From Zantedeschia hybrid cultivar (taxonomy: Eukaryota > Streptophyta > Magnoliopsida > Alismatales > Araceae): a stretch of DNA of 64,000 nt. The translations under genes and the position numbers were made by a program. The stretch is taken from positions 56,709,564 to 56,773,563 of the forward strand of contig JARZZO010000010.1 of assembly GCA_030544215.1 (NCBI GenBank), in the 5' to 3' direction. The notes beneath the pieces were generated by a model. The model was not told the DNA's origin, searched no databases, and worked only from the letters and a program-made list of their open reading frames with translations. Positions within the stretch are counted from its first letter, which is position 1. Each line of letters begins with the position of its first letter. This document shows positions 26,201-38,118 of this stretch, piece by piece.

Positions 26201-29200
26201 TCTCCGGGAGCCGTTGTATCCTAAAATTCACGACTACCTAGAGTCCCGTTTTCTCGAAAACTACAGAAATTCCTTAGCGGTTCTCGGGGAAGACTCAGTT
26301 CCCTACAGAAAAATTCTTAGTAGTTCTCAGAGAAGACTCAGTTTCCTACATATATTCCTTAGCGGCTTACAGGGAGGCTTCAGTTCCCTACATATATTTT
26401 TTAGCGGTTCTCAGGGAAGATTCAGTTCTCTACAGAAATTCCTTAGCGGCTCACGGGGAGACCTCAGTTCCCTACAGAAATTCGTTATCGGTTATCAGGG
26501 AAGACTCAGTTCCCTACAGAAATTCATTAGCGGTTCTCAGGAAAGACTCAGTTCCCTACAGAAATTCCTTAGCGGCTTACAGGGAAGCCTCAGTTCCCTA
26601 CATAAACTCATTAGCGGTTTTCAGGGAAGACTTAGTTCCCTACAGAAATTCCTTAGCGGCTCATAGGAGGCCTCAGTTCCCTAGAGAAATTTTTTATCGG
26701 TTCTCAAGGAAGTCTCAGTTCCCTACAGAAATTCTTTATCGATTCTCAGGGAAGATTCAGTTTCCTACAGAAATTCATTAGTGGTTCTCAGGGAAGACTC
26801 AGTTCCCTACATATAATTCCTTAGCGGTTCTCAGGGAAGACTCAGTTCCCTACATAAAATTCCTTAGCAGTTCTTTGGGAAACCTCAGTTCCCTACAGAA
26901 ATTCCTTAGCGGTTCTCAGGGAAGCCGTAATTCCCTACCAAACAAAAAAAATTGGGGCTTAAAAATGAGGTGCCCTGACGGACTTAATCGATCTCGTCTT
27001 CAAATGGATCGGTTAAGGGTAAAAAAGTCTTATACCCAGTCAAGGTGAAAACCTTAAAGGGCACCTTAGGTAAAATCGGGTAACCCTGCTGTGTGAAAAC
27101 CCGTAAGGATGCACATGCAAAAATAAGAGGGGGCTAATGCTGGGGAAAACCTGAAAATGCGCTAGTATTAGTTTTTTTTCTTTTTAATTAAAGGAAAAAA
27201 AGTAATACAAGCAACATACAAAAAAGGATCCATACCACTCAAGTTTAGCATTGATCTTTAGAAGAACATTTGTAATACACTAGAGCAATGGCAGAGTTCG
27301 AGACAAGCCCCCGGGGTAGCTTGAGTTCTTCGACAAAAGGGGAGGCAATAAGAACTACAATAGAGAAATAACATATCAACTCTGGTCCAGGGAAGAGTCA
27401 TATCCCGCCAGAGACTGCAATAGACCGTCTACCAGTAAATGGAAAACTTCAAGCCTTTGAAGAAATTCGGCTCTATCTCTGAATGCTAGTCGAAGCGATG
27501 ATCGATGGCTGCCACAAAAGGGGAGTTCTCCCTCCAACAAAGCTTCAAGAATATGTCTGTTGGCGCAGAGCGGCAATCTGGGCATCCGCGATACTATAAA
27601 TGGCAATATGCTTCTGATATTGGAGTGCAGGAGTCTTCGCAACCCGAACTGCATTGGCTGCCTCGATAGTCTTAATCTTGGCCCGCTTTGGTGAAAGGCT
27701 ACTCGACAATTGGCGGGACTGGAATATTTTCCTATCCGTGTCCCGCCATAGGAGGACCTCCTTTGTGGGCCATGAGGACAAAGATAACAAGTTGCAAGAA
27801 GATAGAGAGAGGAAATCAACGCTAGAGAGCTGCAGTAAAAGTCTCGAGATACAAAAACAAAAGTCGACCAAGTCCTAATGAAATCATGGGACAAAGTCAA
27901 ATTGCTATGCACCAGATATTAGGCCAGTCCAGAACGCTTTGTGTGGAGCTCCTGGAAATGTCGAGATAAGGTATTGATACCCCAAGATAGAGCAAGTGCC
28001 GGAAGAATTAAACGACTCGCTTGTGTATTCTTAAGGAGTCCCTATGTCATGAAGGCCAAGAGATCCCTCAGAATTCGAGTAAACGTCGAAAGATTTGAGC
28101 GGCATCAACTCTCGGAGAACTTCAAAGTCGTGATAGCCAAGAGGATTCCCATAATCAGAGGGGTTGGACACTTGCAAATACATCCGGAAGGTCGAAAAGT
28201 TACGAAAGCAAGACCTCCTGGGTGTATCTTGAGGTGTCTAAGTACCAAAATTGAGGGTCATCGGGACCCAGATAAAATCAGATAGAGCATATGTATAGCA
28301 AGCCGAAGCGATGTGTCGCCTGACATATATGAGACGATGTTTGACTTCCCTCAATAGTCGCAAATACGTAAGGCAAGATACGGGAATTCATTCAGACAGC
28401 ACCGACACGTTGCATCAAAGAGCTTCTTAAGCATGCAAAATGAGGATTCTTGTAGCCAAATGAGGCATGGGACATGCACTGTCGTCTTCACCTCCGGCAC
28501 ATATCCTGTGGGGGGCATTTGTTGGGCCTTTTTTTTTTAAAGAAGGGGGGGAGGAGAAGCCCCCCCACTGGTTCCCAAACCAGTGGGGGTCCAACCGGTG
28601 GCACCACCCACCGGTTCCCCCCCCTCCTCTCTAATCTCTCTCTCACACTCTCTCTCACTTGTTACTGGTGGGTACCCCCCACCTCAAGAAAACCTCCGGC
28701 GGGTATCCCCCACCTCAAAAATCTCCGGTGGCACCCCCTATCGAGTTAGGCTTCCGTGGCCTATAAATTCCCCCTAAGGGGAGGAAGAAGGGCATGCCTC
28801 CTTGGCCCAAGAATTCCTAGGAAAAATTCTGCCCATTTGAAGACCAAACCAAGTGCTTTTGCACGGGTGCGCTGCGTTTGGAGGAGATATTTTCTCGGAA
28901 GGCTCTCTTCCTAAGGTTTTTTTTTTCCTAAGGGGAAGTTCTGCCGAATTTATGTTGTAAAATCACCGTTCTATAAGACGGGATTATGCTGAAATGATAA
29001 ATGAAATACTAATATTATTCTTTGAGTATATGTGTGTGCATGTGTGTTCATGAATCTATTACTTAAGTAACACTATGTTATTATATTTTCACATACATAA
29101 TCAATTTATTAATTAGTTTAATAACTAATTAAAATGCATAAATACATAATTAAATATTCTAAAATATCTTTGGCCTCACCCCATACATAACTAATCTTAG

Positions 29201-30953
29201 ACTCAATCAAAATCCAATAATGAAACATTGAGACATAAAATAATATAGTTAAGTTAAAAATGACTTAAATACCTCCCATGTTTAATTAATTAATAAAATA
29301 TGTGGAAATTATTTAAAATCAGTAAAATTAATATAAAAATCAAAAAATTTCTGTAAAAACCAATAATACACAGTAAAAATCAGAAAATCAAATATGTAAA
29401 TTACATAAACCTAAAAATACGACTTAAATATCGTTTATATATTCGATTAATTAATAAAAATCAATAAAATAAATAAAAAAATCAGTAAAATTCAGTAAAC
29501 ACCAGTAAAAAATAGAGAACCAAATATGAAAACATATAAAATTCCTGAAATGACCAAAATGACCTTAGAATTTAATGAAATTATCAAAATACCCTCAATA
29601 TGATAAAAATAAGTAAAAATCTTAGAAAAATATAAATAGACTCTAAATCTAATAAACCCGATTTAAGGTAAAATTACCAAAATATCCTTATAACTTAACT
29701 ATGTCTAAAATGATCCTAAAATACATCTTAAGGATTTTCAAGTTTCCCTAAAATGTTAAAAAATTTAAAATGACCATAATGACCCTAATGCAACATAATT
29801 ACAAAAATATCCAAAAATAGACTCTAAGTCTAAAAATCCAATTTTAAGTAAAATTACCAAAATACCTTTACAATTCAAACACACTTAAAGTAACTCTAAA
29901 ATACCTCTTAAGGTTTTGAAACCTTCTTAAATCATTAAAATTCACCTCACACACTAAAGTGACCATAATACCCTTATACCCTCCAACTTGACATAATTAC
30001 AAAATATTCATATGAGTCTAAAATACTTGGAATCAATCCATATAACTTGGAGTCAATCCAAAATCTTTTAAAAAGTCTTCCAACCAATCATAAACATATC
30101 TTAAACTTGGGTGAGGCCAAGAGTTTAACCTAAAACATATCTTCATATGCATGTGCTGCGTGTAGTAGTAGTGTTGTATGTTACAAAGACATCAACGGAC
30201 GGTTAATCAAGGGTTGTTGAGCGGTTGCTCGACGTAATTAACACTGACCGAGGTCAGTGGAGAGAGGTCATATACTCGGATCTTCGTTTGATCCGAAGTC
30301 TCGGACTCCCTGAGGGCTAATCCCAAGTTCTCATAGTCCAAGAAATAAAATAAATAAAATCGACTTATATTTCTCTGAATAAAACAAAAAGATCAAAACG
30401 ATAGGATTAATATACAAAAATCCAATATGATAGATTCTAGGTCAGGTCCCAAACGCTAGAGCATTGAGTTTGATCCTCTTGATTGGAGTTGGACATAAGG
30501 TGAATTGGATGGAGTAATTGCTTGAGATCCTGAATTTTAGGCAGAAGACGGAGCATGTGCATCTCTTCCGCAGAGGTGTTGAAAGTCAGTCACACTACCA
30601 GACACTGCTAGACTTTTTGCCTTTCAGTTAGCACTCAGAAGATTAACTATTCAAGTTGATCCACAAAGAAGAAATGACAAAGACCTAGCAAGAAGTTCGT
30701 TGCAGACATCTGACAGGAAAATGAAACAACTATTAAAAGGAAGGTCTAAATAATGAGTGCAATCGTCGGAAGAAGAATAAGGGAGAGACATAGGTAGAGT
30801 TCAGCATACTAGAAAGACATTTGAAGACATTTCAATTTTACCACCTTATTTGGCCAGTTTGTACGAGGCAGAGAAACAAACGTACAGGCGTAGAAGAAGG
30901 CAACTAAAGAAAACAAGGCAAGTGAGAAGTGATGACTCCATTCATAAACCATT

Positions 30954-30984
<31 letters not shown>

Positions 30985-33900
30985 GGTGGTGGTGGTGGTG
31001 GTGATGGTGCTGCTGCTGCTGTTATTGGACTATCAGGAGGTTGTAGACTTGGGAGCAATTTTTCAGAATATGAAGATTACTCTGCACCTCCAAGTCAATT
31101 TGAAGGAAGCCAAGTGCAAGGACAAGGACAACAAGGAGGATATGAAGGTCAACAGAGATATGCATGATATGATTGACCAAGTTGGAGATATAGATCTTCT
31201 TATCCGCCAATTTTTCACCCCCCTACACTGTCATATTCAGATATCAGTAGTACTACTGAGAGGCACTCTGCACATCCACCTATTAAGTATGTCATTTTTG
31301 TCCCTCCAGTACAGTCATGACATCCACCTACTGACTCAGGAGAAAGCTCAAGTCAACAAGCATACACACCTATTGAGTATGTCATTTTTGTCCCTCCAGT
31401 ACAGTCATGACATCCACCTACTGACTTAGGAGAAAGCTCAAGTCAACAAGCATACACACCTATTGAGTATGCCATTTTTGTCCCTCCAGTACAGTCATGA
31501 CATCCATCTACTGACTCAGGAGAAAGCTCAAGTCAACAAGCATACACACCTCGAGGTATTCAAAGGGGATTTGAAGACCTCACTAGTTCTTTGTTTGACT
31601 ATAGGTATCTAGGATACATGCAGTCAGATTATGGGCCGCTAGTCCAAACTTATGAGTCGGATGATGAAGGATCACAAATGTGATCTTTGTAAGATATTTT
31701 TTATTAATTTCACGTTAAAAACTTCATAACATGTCTTTTTTAATTAGTGCACAACAATAATTATTAGCGAGTTAATCATCTTTAATGTTTTTTTTTGATG
31801 AATGTGCATGATTTTTATTCATTTTTGTTGTGCATTCATTGAATAATATGCTTAGATTTTTCATAAGTTTTCCTGATTTTTTGTATTTTTTTGTATTTTT
31901 TAATAGATTTTAAATATCTTTGAATCGGGCCAATCCAGGCTCGGCCCGCTGCCTCCAGATCGGCCGATCTGATCCGGATCGGATTGTGATCGTCAGGTCC
32001 CAATCCGAGTACCGACCTGATCCGGAATTCCATGGAATCGCCCGATGTGGATTGGGATTGGCACTAGCTGATTCAATTCTGGGGGTAAAATACCCAAATA
32101 AATAAAAAGTAAATCCATTAGAATCGGCTTGGATCACCTAGATTGGGCTGGCATTGAGTAAGTCGCCCGATCCAGATCGGATCGGATCGGAATCGGCCGA
32201 TCTTGGAATTGGTTGATTTTTTCTGATTTTTTTTTTTTGTTTTTAACTATTTTTTTAATTCTTCCTTTGGATCAGCCTTACTCGGCCGCTTTGGATCGGA
32301 TCGGATTGGGGATCGAAATCGGCCAACCTTGGAACCTAATCTGATCTAGTAACCCATGCTACTAGATTTGGGAAGGTGGGAAGATTGTTGTAATCGGAAA
32401 TAGATTTCACAAGGAGTGATATTGTGAGACCCATAGATTAGGATTGTCGTATTGCCATATTTGTGGTCTCCTTTGCTGGTTCTGTTAGGATTTAAGCTAT
32501 ATGGTGCCAGTCACTTTTGGGGAAAAGTGCACCATTCTTAGAAGATGCTTATTGATGGGGAGACCAAAGTTTGAGGCAGAGTTGATATGCTTGCAATGTT
32601 GATAGAATGAGCCAAGTCAAGTCCCATCAGATTGGGCAGTTATCCATTTTGTTTTCTCATTTTATTATATATTTTCATTTTTCTTGGTTTGGACATGTCG
32701 ATTGTATTTTGTTGGAGTTGTATCTAATTAGAAAATTGTCATTTTATTTCTATTATGTGTTTTTGTTTAGTTCTAATAAGGAAATCTTATTTTTATTAGG
32801 GTCATTGTATGAGGACAAGAGCATCTTTATATGTTTATTTGCCTCCCTGTAAAAGCGCTCCCGTGTAACTTTTAGATTATTGAATACTGAGGAAAGTTTT
32901 TTTTTTTTTAAGAGAAACCCTAACCACATCGAGAGGAAGAACCTTTTTTTTGGGGGGGGGGCTACAGGCTCAACATATCTCCGCCGACACTGTTCATATG
33001 GAACCCTTCCCCTCCTTCTGCTGCTGCTGCTTCTTCCACTTCCTTTGTCCTCTTCCTTCCCTTGTCGTCTTCCTTGGTTCGTCCTTCTTCTACCCCTCCA
33101 TTTATTTCTTCCACAAAAGCTATGCACAGCAACAACAGCCACAGCAACATTAGCAGCAGCAGTGTGCCTCGATTCGTGCCACAAGGGCACCCCTTCATCT
33201 GCCCCACAAGTGCCGACGCCGTACATGCCCATCTATTTAGTTGTCGTTGGAAGTTGATGGCTTCTTGCTAGGGGTGTTCACTATTTGGTTCAAACCAAAA
33301 AACCAAACCGAACCAAACCAAATTTTTGGTTTGGTTCGGGTTGTGACACAGTTTGGTTTGGTTCGGTTTCAAAACCTGTCAAACCGATGAAACCAAACCA
33401 AATCTGAAACCGAATAATGTTTAATTTAATATTATTTTAATATCCATATCTATGGTTTCCATTTAAATTTTTGATTTTTAAACTTAGTTTTCCCGCTGCC
33501 TGGTTAAGTTGAAGACGACTGCGTTGAGATTCACGTAAGGCCTGAAGGGGCAGATCACCTTTAGTCTTTATAGATTTCCCAAGGCTCCTTGCCTTTTGTT
33601 TCCCAATGTAGGACTAAAGGATGGGAAGGAGGAGGCTGCTGGGGCAATGTGAACGGGCCTGGCATGGTGCCGTGTCCCTGCGTTTAGTCCTATAACGGAG
33701 GCCATTGGCACTGGACAAAAGTCTATAAAATCAGCTTTCCATCATTCATTCAGCCGTTCAAGCGTGCAACCCGTACCATGCTAAAGGCCCATTGGGTGCA
33801 TGCAGGCGGACCTATTAGGCATACCCTAACTTAGGTCTGGGCGTGCTAGTGTATGTGGGTCAAGGCATGAGTAAGTTACATAGATCTCCCACAAGCGGTT

Positions 33901-36900
33901 CAAACTGAACCAAATCGATTTTTTTTTCGTTTTGGTCTGGTTCGGTTTCTAAGTCTCACTCAGTCTGGTTCGGTTCGAAAATTTTTCCTCTTAAATCAAA
34001 ACCGAACCAAACCGTGAACACCCCTACTTCTTACCTGAACATTTAGTCCTATATCGGAGGCCATTGGCACTGGACAAAAGTCTAGAAAATCAGCTTTCCA
34101 TCATTCGTTCAGCCGTTCAAGCGTGCAACCCGTACCATGCTAAAGGCCCATTGGGTGCATGCAGGCGGACCCATTAGGCATACCCTAACTTAGGTCTGGG
34201 CGTGCTAGTGTATGTGGGTCAGGGCATGAGTAAGTTACATAGATCTCCCACAAGCGGTTCAAACTGAACCAAATCAAATTTTGTTCGTTTTGGTCTGGTT
34301 CGGTTTCTAAGTCTCACTCAGTTTGGTTCGGTTCGAAATTTTTTCCTCTTAAATCAAAACCGAACCAAACCGTGAACACCCCTACTTCTTGCCTGATTTC
34401 ATCGTCACCATCCTTGCCATTGGAGGCCGTCCTCTCTACCACCAGCCAACATGTTGTCACTACTATAGGGCACGCAGCTCCCTGATCATTTATGCAGCAT
34501 CGAACCTGCAGCAGTGCCCACGGGGTATTATTTTGTCGTTGCATCAGCCACGTGCCACTGGCGTGGATTTCGAGGCTTCATTGGTCTTGTTCGGCACGTT
34601 CCTTGTCAATTTTGGTCCACCATTTGGGATTTTTTTGATGACAGCAGTGTTTGATTCGAGTCTCTCGGCCATTTGTTACAGTGCTTTCGTGCTTGTCCCA
34701 CATCATGATGGTGTCAGAGCCAAGTTATCAATTTATTCTTACAAATTGAGGTCCGAAGTGATTTTAATATCATGCTTCCTTTTATGTCTCAAACAATAGT
34801 TCGTTTACCGAATGAGAAACTTGTCACTCTGAGCTTGGATCCACTTCAATCTTTGCAATCATCTTTCCTAAGCAGTTATGGATTTATTATCTGAGACGGG
34901 AGAAACCATTGTTGATTGTGATCATGTTTTTGTGGAGTTTCATATGAAATGTAAGGATGCGCAAGTACTTTGGAGATGCTTTGTATTTTGATGGGGCTTG
35001 AAATGAGGTGCTTCATGTGAAGGAATTTTACATTATTGTGGGATGCAAGTGCATGGTAGAACGACATGCTATTATGGGTCTTGAGCAGTCTGGTAACATT
35101 CTTCAGCCACCGTACTTAAGGGGTAAATTTTGATTTTCCAATTCACATCTTATTTCTGCTAATGCCAAGTAAATGCTCCCATAGTAGATAGTGATTGGTG
35201 GAGAGCCAATAGAAATTGCAATCATTGGTCAAGGTGACCTTGTATGTGCTGAGTGCTATGTAGTCAAAGGCGAGAGGTAACCGAGGCGATCAGGGGTTTG
35301 CCTTAGCCTCAAATGCCTAGGCGATCGCTTAGGCGTTTGAGGCGATGCATTCTCTCATAAATCAATATGTAGGAAGAAAATGACAGTACAGGGGAAAAAC
35401 ATTCAAGATGATCATATGAAGGATTTTGAGAAGCACTGATCATGTCCAACATATAATGTCCTAAGACCATCCACTATTCATATAAGTAGTGGATGGTCTT
35501 AGAAATCATCAAAAATAAGGAAAATGTGGACAACATGTAAGAGAAAAAGGATAGTAGACATTGTTAAAAGAGGTATTACTCTCTTTGGAATAATTAAGAA
35601 TAAGAAAAAGCAGTACCACATTTAAAAATGAAACAAGGCATAGGCATCAGAAGCAGGTGCCTAGGTGCATGAGGTGAACATGAGACGAAGCATTTTGGCT
35701 TGCCTCAGCCTAGTTCATCACTTGGGCGAGCATGGCGATTGCCTTTGATAACATAGGCTGAGTGTATGGTTGAGGTTGTGTGGGATGGTACATTTTTTTG
35801 TTGGCAGAATTTCACTTGATATCTGATGATGTGTTTGTGGTAGGTTCATCGCTGACAATTACTATCCTTGATGCAAGTGTAAATTTTAGTACTGATTAGA
35901 GTATCTTTAATATGATATGGTGTGATGTTGAGACATACTTTCAATGTTAACTCAATCCTCTTACTATGACTATTCGTATGGAGTCATTAGTGTTGTATGG
36001 TCTTATTGCCACCATGCTTGCAGGCATGGTTGTCAAGGCATCCAAGGACTAAGGTGCCGCATTACTTCTTAGGTGACAAGGTGAGGCGCCGAGGTGAAGG
36101 CTAGTTTATATAATAAAGTACATATCAAGAGGACCACTAATCTGTATTCTCTACCATGTACGTTCTATCTTCAATCAATACAAAAGTGTTACTAATAAGT
36201 AACAAATATTCAGCACATGCATATGTGTAAAAGGCAATAAAACAGAAGAAATGATGAACATGAACAAAACTATATTAACAGAACTAATGGGAATTTGAAC
36301 ATACCTGCCAGTGAAGATGAAAAGTTAAATATGAAATATTGCTAACCAAATAATAAGCACACCAATATAATGTTGTAATAATTCAGCACTTGTAAATTGT
36401 CAAACGTAGTCACTACATCAAAGTTTGATGATCAAATTGTTTTTAAAAAACGTAAAATAAAAATACAAATCTAAATCTTAATGCCAAAAACTGTCGTCAT
36501 CGAGAGAAGCCCCAGGTTTTCTATTATTTTATTTTCTTGTAGTAAATGGTAAATATAGTTTAATGGCAATTTTATTAGTATTAAAATAAGTGAAGATAAT
36601 TTAATAAAAATCATAATTCATAGGATCATAGGAATCAGCAGTACTTTTCCTATCTTAGACCGCTCCGTACTTTCTTTCTCAGTTGTCGCACCGACTGGGT
36701 GACTCATCCTTTAATCTGAAGTAGGTCCACGTTAGAGAACCTTCGGACACTCAACCGAGTGAGGTGAGAAAATAAGCTGGCCTAAGTGTGGGGTTTGTTA
36801 ACCACATAGTCCATGTCACAGTCACCAGTTCACTCAAGAAGGCTCTCTACCCTTTGCCTAAGTAGGTAGTCTCGAGTCTGGACTTAAACCTTATAAAAAA

Positions 36901-38069
36901 AAGAGAGATGGTCCATGTCTGACTAGCACTAAGCATAAGGAGCATGATCTGATGTCTTTGTATCCCCAAAGGTCAAATTGTGTAGGTCCATGTTGAACCA
37001 AAAAAAAATTCAGACATACACATTAGGGTTTTTTTATTTTTAACAAACCCATGTGTATTTGTGCATGCTTGCATGCAAAAGAAAAGAAAACATACTAGGG
37101 TTTACCCTAAAAGCATGGCCACTACTAGGGTTCATGGACCTATTTTTATGCATAAGATGTGGTATACAAACAAAAAGAGATACAAGGGAGACAAAAGAGG
37201 AGCCAGCCATACCTGGGATAGCTGCAAACCAGCCCCAACGCTGCAACCAAATAAAAAAACCCAGCAGCAAGAGCAAGAAGGCAGCAGCACACCAGCAACA
37301 AGAGCAAGAGAGAGGCATCAACAGCAACAGAAGCAGCCGCAGCAGCAGGGAGAGAGAGAGGCAGCTGGCGGTAGAGAGAGAAGCCCTAGACGGCCTCTCC
37401 CCCCCACCGGTGCCCTATTATACATCTACCGGGGGTGGGGACTACTGGGGAGTCCAAAAAAGAAACACAGAAAAAAAAAGGAAGAAAAAGAAAGGATAAG
37501 GGAGGGCCGGCCCCCCTACTCAAGGATGGCAGTACCGGTACCGGTATCGGTGGGTACCGGTACCGGTACGTACCGGTCCGGTATCGGCCCGGTACCGGCC
37601 CAAAACCAGTCCGGTACCGGCCTGGTACCGGTCGGTACCCACGGTACCGGTGCCGGCCGATACCGGTACGTACCGGTATCGGCCGGTACTGCCATCCATG
37701 CCCCTACTGGTGGAGGCCACCGGTGCGCCCCCCCCACACCCCCCGGTGGCACTCACCGGTGGGGGTGAGCCATCGGTCCCCCCTCTCTCCCATCCCTATC
37801 CCTCTCTCATCTCTATCCGCTCTCCCCGGCCCCATCCGTGCCCCCCACCAGTTGCCTAGGTGGCACCCGTAGGGGGTGCCACCGGTGGAGCATCCGCCCC
37901 CCACTGGTGGCCATTCCTTGGCCTATAAAAAGCCCTAGGCACCCAAGGAGAAACACACACAGAGAGCAAAAAAAATCAATAGGGCAAAGCTTTGCTAGAG
38001 GATTTCTGCAGAAATAGAAGAAAAAGAAGCTCTTTGTGAAGGAATCTGTGCGTGGAAATAAAAGGACAA

Positions 38070-38118
<49 letters not shown>

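Larger units (their letters stand above)
18609..30455 (+). mobile_element. Element A: gag-only Ty3/gypsy (Tat-like) retrotransposon
   Basis: An 11,847-bp element in AKR2 intron 2 has two LTRs (18609-20563 and 28520-30455) and a perfect CTAGA duplication. Inside are a PBS-like site, gag-type frames with stops, three successive minisatellite arrays and a purine tract before the 3' LTR. No protease, RT, RNase H or integrase was seen between 24.2 and 28.5 kb, so it is non-autonomous. The leader, PBS style and the tandem arrays before the 3' LTR resemble the Tat/Ogre lineage. It sits in sense orientation relative to AKR2. Confidence 0.9.

Noticed and set aside
26091..26666. 191-codon Ser/Leu/Gln-rich ORF
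   Set aside because: It reads through the 42-bp tandem array, whose unit length is a multiple of three; the protein repeats are a by-product.
24895..26937. CRISPR-like array of short repeats
   Set aside because: The units are tandem minisatellites without unique spacers, inside a plant retrotransposon.
27941..28285. 114-codon + strand frame before the 3' LTR of element A
   Set aside because: No domain or homologue recognised; basic composition only.
30929..31429. 166-codon frame with HLLSMSFLSLQYS repeats
   Set aside because: Out of frame with the hAT-like tail; repeats come from the 91-bp triplication.
33720..34240. GGTTCAAGCG-like words as a tRNA or SINE B box
   Set aside because: No A box or cloverleaf; the segment is interior DNA of the hAT element.
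37053..37768. Gln/Arg-rich frames in U3 of LTR B
   Set aside because: Driven by CAG/CAA simple repeats and the GGTACC MITE; no conserved counterpart frame in LTR C or D.
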